A stretch of 64,000 nucleotides of DNA, from the NCBI GenBank assembly GCA_964509545.1, contig CAZDXQ010000002.1:1-64000 (forward strand). The letters are read 5' to 3'. This stretch comes from JADJWR01 sp964509545. GTDB taxonomy: Bacteria > Pseudomonadota > Gammaproteobacteria > Burkholderiales > Burkholderiaceae_F. A program made the translations under genes and the position numbers. The notes below the pieces were generated by a model. That model saw nothing but the letters and a program-made list of their open reading frames with translations, did no database searches and was not told the DNA's origin. Positions 26,639-36,000 of the stretch are shown in pieces (position 1 is the stretch's first letter; each line of letters starts with the position of its first letter).

Positions 26639-28543
26639 ATGACTGGCCACTTCGCCTTCCCGCTGCTTGACCGACGCCGGCTGCAGTTGGTTGTCCTGCA
26701 GTTCTTCGCCCTGCTCTTTGCCGCCGCTTGCGTAGTCGGCGCGCCGCAGGCGCAAACGGCCGAGACCGATGCGGCCGATCCGCCGGGGCGAGTGGGCAGC
26801 ATCAGCCTGCTGGCCGGACCGGTGACGATGGTCGACCTGCAGACCGGCAGCCGCGAGGACGCGGCGCTGAACTGGCCGGTGACCGGGGGCTGGCGGATCG
26901 AGGCCGGGCGCGGCGGACGCGCCGAGGTGCGCATCGGCTCGACGGCGCTGCGCATCGACGACGACACGACGGTCGACTTCGTCCGCCTCGACGACAGCTT
27001 CATGCAGATCGCGGTGCTGCGCGGCAGCGCCGCGCTGACCCTGCGCAACCGCGAGATCCTCAACGAAATCGAAGTGCTGACCCAGCGCGAGCGCATCGTC
27101 TTCGACGACATCGGCCGCTACCGGATCGACGTCGACGTCGTGCCGGGGCAGACGGCGGTTACGGCTTTCCGCGGTCGCTCACGCATCGAAAGCGGGGGCA
27201 ACAGTTTCGTCGTCGCGGCCGGCCAGCGCGGCGAACTGACCGCGCCGCCGCTGATCCGCATGCAACTGGCGCCCGCCTCCGCCGACCGTTTCGACGACTG
27301 GGTGGCGGCGCGCGACGTGCGCGATGATGCAATGCGCAGCGCCGGCTATGTCTCGCGCGAGACGACCGGGGTCGAGGTCCTCGACGAGTACGGCGACTGG
27401 CGCACCGTCAACGACTACGGTCCGGTGTGGTTCCCCCGCTCGGTGCCGTCGACCTGGGCGCCATACCGCTACGGCCGCTGGGCCTGGGTCGACCCTTGGG
27501 GCTGGACCTGGGTCGACGAAGCACCGTGGGGATTCGCCCCGTTCCATTACGGGCGCTGGGTCGTGGTCGGCGGCGTCTGGGGCTGGGTGCCGGGCGTGAT
27601 CGTGCCGCGCCCCATCTATGCGCCGGCGCTTGTTGCCTGGTTCGGCAGCCCCGGCGTCACGATCAGCGTCGGCGCGCCGATCGGCTGGTTCCCGCTTGGA
27701 CCGCGCGAGGTGTACGTGCCGCCGTATCGCTATTCGCCGCGCTACCTGCGCGTGATCAACGTGCAGCACGTACCCGATGTGAGCCGGGTCACGATCGTGC
27801 AGACGCCGCGCTACGTGCATCGCCACCCGGATCGTTCGACCTGGCTGCCGAGCGACCGCTTCGGCCGCCCCGATCCCGTCTACCGCGGGCAGCGCCCGCC
27901 GCCGTCCGAATGGCGGCAGTACATCGCCCGGCCGCAGCCGCCGGCCAACGTGCCCAACACCAAGCGTCGCCAAGCTGCCAACGGCAGCTTGCCGGTTCCG
28001 GTAGCGCCGGTGGTACCGAGCGATGCACGACCTGCCGTACGCCCGCCGGCGATGGCGCCGCGTGCGATTGAAGCACCTCGCGCACGAGAGGTGCCGCGGA
28101 CAATCGAGCCACCGCGCGCGCAGCCCGTAGTACCGCCGGCAGCGCGCCCCGAGGCGCCGCGCGGTCGCGGCGAATTACCGGCGATCGACCGCGACGAGCG
28201 CCGCGTTGCGCCGCGGGCGCCCTCGGTCGCACCGCAGCAGCCAGCGCCGCAACCGCCTGCCGACCGAGGCCGCGGACGCGACTTGCCGCCGCCCGCCAAC
28301 GGAAACCCACAACGCGGACGGGGCGAACTCGGCGCGACCCCGCGAGAGGCAGCGCGGCAGGCGCCGCGTCCGCCCGCGCCGCCCGCCGCGGCCCGGCCGC
28401 CGGTCCAGGCGGCGCCGCCGGTGGCCCCGCCACAGGTGCGCGAGGCGGTCCGACAGCCGCCACCACCGGCGCGCGCTGACCGCGCGGAGGATCGCGGCAT
28501 CGATCGGTCGAAAGGGCGATCGCCGCGCGAGCACCTCCGCTGA
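26639..28543 (+). CDS. FecR/DUF6600 domain protein with Pro/Arg-rich tail
   Basis: 634 aa. A signal anchor or signal peptide (to about residue 39) precedes a FecR-like beta domain (SISLLAGPVTMVDLQTG ... residues 50-200). A Trp/Tyr/Pro-rich DUF6600 segment with repeated YGRWAWVDPWGWTW-like units follows (about 240-400). The final 190 residues are low-complexity Pro/Arg/Ala with PRGRGEL-type repeats. It is presumably envelope-associated. No sigma factor or TonB receptor is nearby, so it is not a classical FecR signalling system. Confidence 0.75.
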   Translation: MTGHFAFPLLDRRRLQLVVLQFFALLFAAACVVGAPQAQTAETDAADPPGRVGSISLLAGPVTMVDLQTGSREDAALNWPVTGGWRIEAGRGGRAEVRIGSTALRIDDDTTVDFVRLDDSFMQIAVLRGSAALTLRNREILNEIEVLTQRERIVFDDIGRYRIDVDVVPGQTAVTAFRGRSRIESGGNSFVVAAGQRGELTAPPLIRMQLAPASADRFDDWVAARDVRDDAMRSAGYVSRETTGVEVLDEYGDWRTVNDYGPVWFPRSVPSTWAPYRYGRWAWVDPWGWTWVDEAPWGFAPFHYGRWVVVGGVWGWVPGVIVPRPIYAPALVAWFGSPGVTISVGAPIGWFPLGPREVYVPPYRYSPRYLRVINVQHVPDVSRVTIVQTPRYVHRHPDRSTWLPSDRFGRPDPVYRGQRPPPSEWRQYIARPQPPANVPNTKRRQAANGSLPVPVAPVVPSDARPAVRPPAMAPRAIEAPRAREVPRTIEPPRAQPVVPPAARPEAPRGRGELPAIDRDERRVAPRAPSVAPQQPAPQPPADRGRGRDLPPPANGNPQRGRGELGATPREAARQAPRPPAPPAAARPPVQAAPPVAPPQVREAVRQPPPPARADRAEDRGIDRSKGRSPREHLR

Positions 28544-28661
28544 ACGGCCGCCCGTCGAAGCGGGCAGACAAACGGTGCGGTGCGCCGCACGCGGAAATGT
28601 GCTAACACACGGACCAGGCTGGGCGCGCTTGGTCGAGCGCGCGTTCTTGGGAGGCTGTCGC

Positions 28662-29270
28662 ATGCGCTCGTTCCCCGTGAAAGCAACGGCGCCGTTGTGC
28701 GCCCTTTTCGTGCTGGCGCTCGCCGGCTGCGCCGCCCAGACGGCCACGCAGCCGATCGCCGTCGCCAGCGCCCAGGAAAAGACCGCCGCCAACTCAGGCG
28801 TCGACAGCCTGAAGACGCCGGCGCAGATCGAGGTGGTCTCGGCGCAGTTTGGCGTTTTCGGCGCCGACGACTCCGGCCGCCGCATCCTGCTCGAAACGGC
28901 GCGGTTCCCGGCCGTGATTTCCGCGCCTTATGGCTGGTACATCATCTTCAAGACCAACAAGCCGACCGTGGTCTGGCGCGAGGAATTCGAACTGCCGGTG
29001 CCGCCGCCGACCTGGGGACCCGGCGAGGCGATGGGCATCTACACGATTTCTCCCGACCGCAAGACGGCGGTCACCGAAAGGATCATTCCGACGCGCCTGG
29101 GATTCGTCGCCAACGAATGGCGCTACGCACCGGGCGACCCGATCGGCGCGCACGCGATGCGCGTGTACATCGATGGCCAGCTGATCCGCGAGTTCAAGTT
29201 CGACATCGAGGAAGGCCCGGCGCAGCAGAAGCGCTCGCCGCGCGCACCCGGCGGCGGCTCGTCGACCTGA
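28662..29270 (+). CDS. putative lipoprotein of unknown function
   Basis: 202 aa with a lipoprotein signal (lipobox LAGC, Cys at about 24), so it is probably anchored in the envelope. The rest (GVFGADDSGRRILLETARFP, YGWYIIFKTNKPTVVWREEFELP) is not recognised as a named domain. GGGAGG precedes the start at the right distance. It lies between the FecR/DUF6600 gene and a TPR gene on the same strand. Confidence 0.7.
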   Translation: MRSFPVKATAPLCALFVLALAGCAAQTATQPIAVASAQEKTAANSGVDSLKTPAQIEVVSAQFGVFGADDSGRRILLETARFPAVISAPYGWYIIFKTNKPTVVWREEFELPVPPPTWGPGEAMGIYTISPDRKTAVTERIIPTRLGFVANEWRYAPGDPIGAHAMRVYIDGQLIREFKFDIEEGPAQQKRSPRAPGGGSST

Positions 29271-29286
29271 GCGTCGTTCTGCCGTC

Positions 29287-30216
29287 ATGGCGGTGCGGTT
29301 GCGAGGCGCGCGGCCATGGGCTGCAGCCATCGTTTGCGCAACGGCGCTTGTCGGCGGCCGGGCTTATGCGCTGGACATCGATGCCTACTGGGAATACGCC
29401 GACCCGGCGGCGAGCGAGACGCGCTTTCGCGGACTTCTGCAGCAGGCCAGCGAGGACGAACGCCTCGAACTGCTGACCCAGATCGCGCGCACCTTCAGCC
29501 TGCGCCGCGACTTCGCGCAGGCGCACAGGCTGCTCGATCAGGTCGAGGCGTCGCTGCCAACCGCCGCCGCAGGACCGCAGGTCCGTTATCTGCTCGAGCG
29601 CGGCCGGACCTTCAACTCAGGCGGTGAACCGGCAAGGGCGCGCGCGCTGTTCGAACAGGCATGGGTCAAGGCCCGCGCCGCCGGTCTCGACGGTCTCGCG
29701 GTCGACGCGGCGCACATGGTCGCGATCACCTGGTCGGGACGCGCCGAGGCCATTGAGTGGAACCAACGCGGTCTCGCACTGGCCCGCCCGTCGAAGGACG
29801 CCAAGGCACGCTCGCTGATCCCGGCGATGCTGAACAACAGCGCCTGGGACCTGCACGACATGGGCCGCTACGCCGAAGCGCTGCCGCTGTTTCGCGAGGG
29901 GCTCGCGGCCTGGAGCGAACGCGGCAGGCCGGCGCAGATCCGCTTCGCCCGCTATGCGCTCGGGCGCTGCCTGCGCCTTCTCGATCAGCCGGACGAGGCG
30001 CTGGCCATCCAGCGTGCGCTGGAGGCCGAGTATGCCGCGGCCGGCGAGGCGAGCGGCTATGTGTTCGAGGAACTCGCCGAACTGCTTGCCGCCGCCGGCA
30101 AGGCGGACGAAGCGCGGCCGTACTTCCGGCGGGCGGCCGAGGAACTAGGCAAGGACCCCTGGCTGGCGAAAAACTCGCCACAGCGGCTGGCGCGGCTGCG
30201 CGATCGCGGCGGCTAG
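29287..30216 (+). CDS. secreted TPR-repeat protein
   Basis: 309 aa, with a signal peptide (residues about 1-29) followed by helical tetratricopeptide repeats (EARARALFEQAWVKARAAG-like units, DMGRYAEALPLFREGLAAW, DQPDEALAIQRALEAEY). It is probably a periplasmic scaffold. It starts 16 bp after the lipoprotein stop, so they are likely co-transcribed. Its stop overlaps the convergent ybaN stop by 4 bp. Confidence 0.75.
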   Translation: MAVRLRGARPWAAAIVCATALVGGRAYALDIDAYWEYADPAASETRFRGLLQQASEDERLELLTQIARTFSLRRDFAQAHRLLDQVEASLPTAAAGPQVRYLLERGRTFNSGGEPARARALFEQAWVKARAAGLDGLAVDAAHMVAITWSGRAEAIEWNQRGLALARPSKDAKARSLIPAMLNNSAWDLHDMGRYAEALPLFREGLAAWSERGRPAQIRFARYALGRCLRLLDQPDEALAIQRALEAEYAAAGEASGYVFEELAELLAAAGKADEARPYFRRAAEELGKDPWLAKNSPQRLARLRDRGG

Positions 30217-30668
30217 GCCTGCCGCGACGGCAGGCGGTACATCCAGATTGCCAGCACCAGGCCCATGGTGGCCAGCAACGCCTGCAGCCAGCGCCGCTCG
30301 ACGAAGAAGACGATCGACACCGCCAGCGTCAGCGACATCAGCGCGATCGCCGTCAACTTGGTTCGGCGCGGGATCGAACGGTGCTGCTCCCACTCCCGGA
30401 TCAGCGGGCCGAAGGTGCGGTTGGCGAGCAGCCAGTCATGGAAGCGCCGCGATGATCGTGCAAAACAGGCGGCAGCTAGCAGCATGAACGGCGTGGTCGG
30501 CAGCAATGGCATGAAAATGCCGATCACGCCAAGCACGACGCAGACAGTCCCACCGGTGATCAGCAGCCCGCGCACCAGCGACGACCGGTGCTCGCGCACG
30601 ATCCGCGCAGGTCCGCCGGAAGCGGTCTGGGCCGTCCCGGCGGGCTTTGCCTTGACTTGATCCATCAC
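30213..30668 (-). CDS. YbaN family (DUF454) inner-membrane protein
   Basis: 151 aa. The DUF454 signature GVIGIFMPLLPTTPFMLLAAACFARSS is clear, followed by HDWLLANRTFGPLI and two more helices. The function of the family is unknown. In relatives it often stands alone, as here. It has a convergent overlap with the TPR gene. Confidence 0.88.
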   Translation of the reverse strand: MMDQVKAKPAGTAQTASGGPARIVREHRSSLVRGLLITGGTVCVVLGVIGIFMPLLPTTPFMLLAAACFARSSRRFHDWLLANRTFGPLIREWEQHRSIPRRTKLTAIALMSLTLAVSIVFFVERRWLQALLATMGLVLAIWMYRLPSRQA

Positions 30669-31008
30669 GGGAAATTACCGCAACCGCGGCGCGACCACGG
30701 CGGGCGGTCGCGTGCTGCTGGTTAGACTGTCCGCATCGATCTGGCCGCCATCGCCGCGGCCGGACGGTCCCCGCAGAGGGCCGCCACCTCCTACGAACAT
30801 GAGATGTAGACGTGCGCGCCACGCCGTCGCCAGCGCGAGTCCTGCCCGCCTTTCCGCCGGGTTTCCGGATGAGCGCGGCGCGCTCGCATCAGGGTAAACG
30901 CCCTCTCCTTCATCGCGCGACGGGAAGCGTTGGACGAATGCACCGTGCCTGCCCAGCTGCGTCGACCGCACCCGTGCCACCGTGTGCGGCGCCGACGCCA
31001 GGATCGCG
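30669..31008. other. intergenic region, nothing supported
   Basis: 340 bp between divergent ybaN and the cyclase gene. No open frame with a credible start, no clear promoter hexamers and no long inverted repeat were seen. It presumably carries both promoters. Confidence 0.4.
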
Positions 31009-32862
31009 ATGAACGCTGCAGCGACCCGTCGCCTTGCCGCGGTGATGATCGCCGACGTGGCCGGCTACAGCCGGCTGATGGAGCAGGACGAAGCCGGTAC
31101 CCACGCCAGACTGCTCGAGCTCCGGGCACAGGTCACCGACCCAGCCGTACGCCGCCACGGCGGCCGGATCGTCCGCACCGTCGGCGACGGCATCCTGGTC
31201 GAATTCCCGAGCGCCATGTCGGCGCTGGTCGCAGCCATCGAGATCCAGCGCGAGATGGCCGAGCGCAATCGCGGCTTACCGGCACGCAGCCGCATCGACC
31301 ACCGTATCGGCATCAATCTCGGCGACATCCTGGTCGAGGAGAACGACATCGCCGGCAACGGCGTCAACGTCGCCGCCCGGCTGGAGGCGATCGCGCCGCC
31401 GGGCGGCATCGCCATCTCGGGCAGCGTGCGCAACGAAGTGCGACAGGATCTCGGTGTCGGCTTCATCGACGCCGGACAGCAACAGGTCAAGAACATCTCG
31501 AGGCCGGTGCGCGTCTTCCTGGTCGAGGTCGGCACGCGCGCCTCGCTGTGGGCGCGCTGGCGCGCACGTCGCGTTCTGCGCTGGGCGATGGCCGGGGTTG
31601 CCGTCCTCGCCCTGGCGCTTGGCGGGCGCTTCGCCTACGAGGCCTGGCGGGAGCCCGGCAAGCCGCCGCAGTCGTTGGTCGTGCTGCCGTTCGTCTTCGT
31701 CGGCGAGTCGGCGGAGGCCGCGCCACTTGCCGGATCGCTGACAGCGCAGCTGACCAGCGCGGTCTCGCGCGTGACGGAACTGACGGTGATCGCGCCCAGT
31801 GTCGCTGCGCAGTACGCCAGCCAGCGCGGCGACCTGCAAAGCATCGGCCGCGCCCTGAAGGTCCGCTATGCGCTCGACGGCCGCATCGAGCGCTCCGGCG
31901 AAAGGATCCATGTCGCGGCGCACCTGATCGACACCGACAGCGGCAGCACGCTGTGGACCCGCGAACTCGATGCGCCGGCCGGCAGCAGCGATGATGCGCC
32001 GCTGTCGCTTGTCGGTCAGCTCGCCGATACGCTGCGCTCCGCCATCCGGGCCGCCGAACTGCAGCGAACCCACGCGAGCGGCGAGTCCAGCGCCTATGCG
32101 CTGGCACTGGCCGCGGACGACGCGTTGCAGAAATCGACCGACCCGCGCGACCTGGCATCGATCCGCCAGCAGTTCGAGCGCGCACTGCAGCTCGACGAAC
32201 GACATGTGCCGGCCTTGGTCGGCTACACGCACACGCTGGCCTACCAGGCCGATGCGCTCAGCCCCGGGCCGGAACGCGAGCTGCTGCTGGCGAGGGCCGA
32301 CGAACTGTCGCTGCGCGCCGTGAACCTGCAGTCAGCCAACGCCGAAGCCTGGGGCGCACGCGCCAACGCGCTGTTTTTCCGCGGCCAGCTGGACGCCGCG
32401 GCCGAGGCGATCCAGCGCGGGACGAGCCTGAATCCGTACCTGTTTCTGCTGCAGTCCTTCAATGGGCAGATCCTGCTGGCGCAGGGCCGGGGCGAGCAGG
32501 CGCTGGAGGCCTTCGAGCGCGGCATCGAACTGAATCCGAGCAGCGCCGGCCGCGGCGTGCTGATGCATTTCCGTTGCCGCGCGCTGCTGCTGCTCGAACG
32601 CTACGCCGAGGCGATCGAGTCGTGCGAGCGCGGCATGGCTTTCGGTCCCGAATGGCCTGACTACATGGTGCTCGCGGCCGCCTATGCGCTGCACGGCGAC
32701 GAGCGCCGTGCAGCGCAGGCGCGCGCCGAATTGATGCGACTGCAGCCCGGCTTTTCGATCCGGTGGCATGAAGGCGTGGTCGCGCGCGGCCGCGGCGGCG
32801 CGGCGTCGCGCTTCGACGAGGTCCTGCACGCAGGTCTGCGCCTAGCCGGCGTGCCCGAATAG
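31009..32862 (+). CDS. class III adenylate/guanylate cyclase with TPR domain
   Basis: 617 aa. The N-terminal class III cyclase domain (residues about 8-175) shows the metal-binding Asp in MIADVAGYSRLM and VRTVGDGILVEF, and RIGINLGDILVEENDIAGNGVNVAARLE. One transmembrane helix follows (about 190-212). The rest is a TolB-like N-terminal region (SLVVLPFVFVGES, LKVRYALDGRIERSGERIHV) and TPR units to the end. It probably makes cAMP inside the cell in response to a signal sensed by the other half. ATG 31009 is preferred over GTG 30982. It is convergent with hrpA. Confidence 0.85.
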   Translation: MNAAATRRLAAVMIADVAGYSRLMEQDEAGTHARLLELRAQVTDPAVRRHGGRIVRTVGDGILVEFPSAMSALVAAIEIQREMAERNRGLPARSRIDHRIGINLGDILVEENDIAGNGVNVAARLEAIAPPGGIAISGSVRNEVRQDLGVGFIDAGQQQVKNISRPVRVFLVEVGTRASLWARWRARRVLRWAMAGVAVLALALGGRFAYEAWREPGKPPQSLVVLPFVFVGESAEAAPLAGSLTAQLTSAVSRVTELTVIAPSVAAQYASQRGDLQSIGRALKVRYALDGRIERSGERIHVAAHLIDTDSGSTLWTRELDAPAGSSDDAPLSLVGQLADTLRSAIRAAELQRTHASGESSAYALALAADDALQKSTDPRDLASIRQQFERALQLDERHVPALVGYTHTLAYQADALSPGPERELLLARADELSLRAVNLQSANAEAWGARANALFFRGQLDAAAEAIQRGTSLNPYLFLLQSFNGQILLAQGRGEQALEAFERGIELNPSSAGRGVLMHFRCRALLLLERYAEAIESCERGMAFGPEWPDYMVLAAAYALHGDERRAAQARAELMRLQPGFSIRWHEGVVARGRGGAASRFDEVLHAGLRLAGVPE

Positions 32863-33025
32863 GAGTCTGCGCGGCAGAACGGATCGAAGCAAAACGGGTG
32901 GGGCGAGAGCCCAATTCGTCCCTGCTTCGAGGCCGCGTACTGACTCGCACGCAACGAGAAACCGGCGCGAAGTAGGACTCGCCGACGCCCGCTGCAGCCG
33001 ATTCGCTTCTGCCGCGCAGACTCCT
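32861..33025. repeat. 165-bp element with perfect 19-bp terminal inverted repeats
   Basis: Ends: AGGAGTCTGCGCGGCAGAA (32861-32879) and its exact reverse complement (33007-33025). Inside, TCGAAGCA (32884-32891) and TGCTTCGA (32923-32930) close a second long hairpin that continues through ACGGGT/ATTCGT to GGGC-GAGA-GCCC, a GNRA-type tetraloop. The right half has weaker pairings. It starts inside the stop codon of the cyclase gene and ends 17 bp before the convergent hrpA stop. No target-site duplication was seen. It could be a REP/MITE-like element, a bidirectional terminator, or a structured RNA. Confidence 0.8.
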
Positions 33026-33042
33026 GGCCCCGCAGATGGGCC

Positions 33043-36000
33043 TCAACGGCGCAGCGCGTCCCAGACCTTCTGCAGCCGCTTGATGCTGACCGGCATCGGC
33101 GTGCGCAGTTCCTGCGCGAACAGCGACACGCGCAGTTCCTCCAGCAGCCAGCGGAACTCCTCGAGCCGCGGATCGGCCTTGCCCTTGCGTGCGGCCAGTT
33201 CGCGCAGGTACGGTGCGGCCAGCTGCGCGATCTGCGATTGACGCTGCGCATCGCGCGCCGGATCGCTCTTGAGTTTGTCCAGGCGCAGCGCGATCGCCTT
33301 CAGGTAGCGCGGATAGTGGGCCAGTTGCGCCGCGGCCGTGGCGGTGACGAAGCCGCGCGGAAACAGCCGTGTCAGCTGCTGCTCGATGTCGCTGCAGGCG
33401 GCGGCGAAGCTGCGCGCCGCGCCCAGTTTCTTCGGCAGCACGGCGGCCTCCTGCACGATCGCCGTCAACAGGCGGGCGATCTCCTGCGCGATCAGCGCCA
33501 GCTTGCCGCGCGCCTCGTCGCGACGGGCGAGAAACGAGGCACGGTCCGCAGGCCACGGCTCGGCGAGCGCGGTGCGCTCGAGCGCCGCATCGATGACCTC
33601 GCTGCGCAGCAGCTCGAAGCTCGGCCAGGCCGCCGCCAGCGCCGGCACCGTGCCGGCCTGCATCGCGGTGGTCTGCAGCGAGGCCAGCGACTTCTCGATG
33701 TACTTCACCTGCTCCTTCAGCTGCAGGCGGAAAAGGCGCCGCAGCCCCTCGCGGTGCTTCGCCCGCGCCTGCTCCAGGTCGTCGAAGACTTCCAGCGCGC
33801 ACGATTCGCCCTGGTCGACCAGCGCCGGGAAACCGACCAGAGTCTGGCCGCCGCGGCCAAGCTCGAGCAGTTCAGGCAGCTCGCCGAAGTCCCAGTCGGT
33901 GATTCGCTGCTGCAAATCGGGGGCCACCCCGACGTCGCGTTCGGCCACGGCCTGGAAGCTGCGCCGCGCCTCGGCGCCGAGTTCGGCGCGCAGCTGCGGC
34001 AGGCTGCGGCCCATGGCCAGCTGCCGGCCGTGCTCGTCGATGACCTTGAAGTTCATCGACAGGTGCACCGGCAGCGTCTCGCGCTTGAAGTCCTCCGGCC
34101 GGGCGACGATCGAGCGCTGCGCGCGCAGGTCGTCGATCAGCGCCTCCGTGAGCGGCCGCGTATCCCACGGCTTCTCGCCAAGGCGCTCGACAAAGCCGGC
34201 CGCGTACTCCGGCAGCGGCACGCAGTGGCGGCGCAGCTTCTGCGGCAGCGATTTGAGCAGCAGCTGCACCTTCTCCTTCAGCATGCCCGGCACCAGCCAG
34301 TCGCAGCGCGCTTCGTCGACCTGGTTTAGCGCATACAGCGGCACCGCCAGCGTCGCTCCGTCGCGCGGGCTGCCCGGCTCGAAGTGGTAGGCCAGCGCCA
34401 TCGCCACGCCGCGCATCTGCAGCGACTTCGGAAAGAGCTCGGTGGTGACGCCGGCGGCCTCGTGCCGCATCAGCTCGTCGCGCGACAGGAAAAGCAGCTT
34501 CGGGTTGCCCTGCTCCGCCTGCGCGCGCCACTTATCGAACTGCGCCGCCGTGCAAACATCCATCGGCAGCAGCCGGTCGTAGAAGGCGTAGATCAGCTCC
34601 TCGTCGACGAGCACGTCGAGTCTTCGCGTCTTATGCTCCAGTTCGCGGATCTCGCGCACCAGACGCTGGTTGTGGGCCAAGAACGGCGCCCGCGTCTCGA
34701 GTTCGCCCTCGACCAGCGCGGCCCGGATGAAGATCTGGCGCGAAGCCTTTGGGTCGATCGGCCCGAAGTGCACGCGGCGTTGCTGGTACACGGTCAGCCC
34801 GTACAGCGTCGCCCGTTCCAGCGCCACCACCTGCCCGGCTCTTTTCTCCCAGTGCGGGTCGGAATGCGACTTCTTTAGCAGATGCGCCCCGACCTTTTCG
34901 ATCCACGTCGGCTCGATGCCGGCCACGGTGCGCGCGAACAGGCGCGAAGTCTCGACCAGTTCGGCCGCCATCAGCCAGCGCCCGGCCTTCTTCACGAGCG
35001 GGGAGCCGGGCCAGATGAAGAACTTGATGCCACGCGCGCCCGAGTACGGCGGCTCGCGATAGTCGGCGTCGAGCACTCGCGTGCCGACGTTGCCGAGCAG
35101 CCCCGTCAGCAGCGCCAGGTGCACTGCTTCGAACGCCGGGGCCTGCACCAGGTCGAGCGGCGCGTTCGCCTTCCAGCCCAGTTCGGTCACCAGCGTGACC
35201 AGCTGCGAATGCACGTCGCGCCACTCGCGCACGCGACGGGCCGAAAGGAAGTTCGCGTGCAGCTCCTCGGTCAGCTTGCGGTTCGACTTCTTGTGCTCGA
35301 GCTTGTCGTCGATGAACGTCCACAGGCGCAGGAACGTCAGGAAATCGGAGCGCGCGTCGGCGAACTTTCGGTGCGCCGCATCCGCCGCCTCTTGCGCCGA
35401 CAGGGGCCGCTCGCGCGGGTCCTGCACCGACAGGGCACTGGCGATGATCAGCACTTCGTGCAGGCAGTTGTGCTCGCGCGCGGCCAGCAGCATGCGGCCG
35501 ACGCGCGGATCGACCGGCAGTGTCGCCAGCTGGCGGCCCACCGCCGTCAGGTCGTTGAACTCGTCGACCGCATTCAGTTCCGCCAGCAGCTGGTAGCCGT
35601 CGGCGATCGCCCGTGCCGGCGGCGGCTCGACGAACGGGAATCCGCCCGGCTCGCCCAGATTCAGCGACTTCATGCGCAGGATCACCGCTGCCAGCGATGA
35701 ACGCAGCACCTCCGGGTCGGTGAATTTCGGCCGTTGATTGAATTCCGCCTCGTCGTAGAGGCGGACGCACACGCCTGCAGCGACGCGGCCACAGCGGCCG
35801 GCGCGCTGGTTGGCCGCCGCCTGCGAGATCGGCTCGATGCGCAGTTGCTCGACCTTGTTGCGGTACGAATAGCGCTTCACGCGCGCCAGCCCGGTGTCGA
35901 CGACGAAGCGGATTCCGGGCACGGTCAGCGACGTCTCGGCGACGTTGGTGGCCAGCACGATGCGTCGCCCCGCTCCGGTGGGCCTGAACACGCGCTCCTG

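Noticed and set aside
32682..33251. Frame running through the 165-bp inverted-repeat element
   Set aside because: It spans the ends of two convergent genes and the repeat; any protein similarity in databases would likely reflect copies of the repeat.
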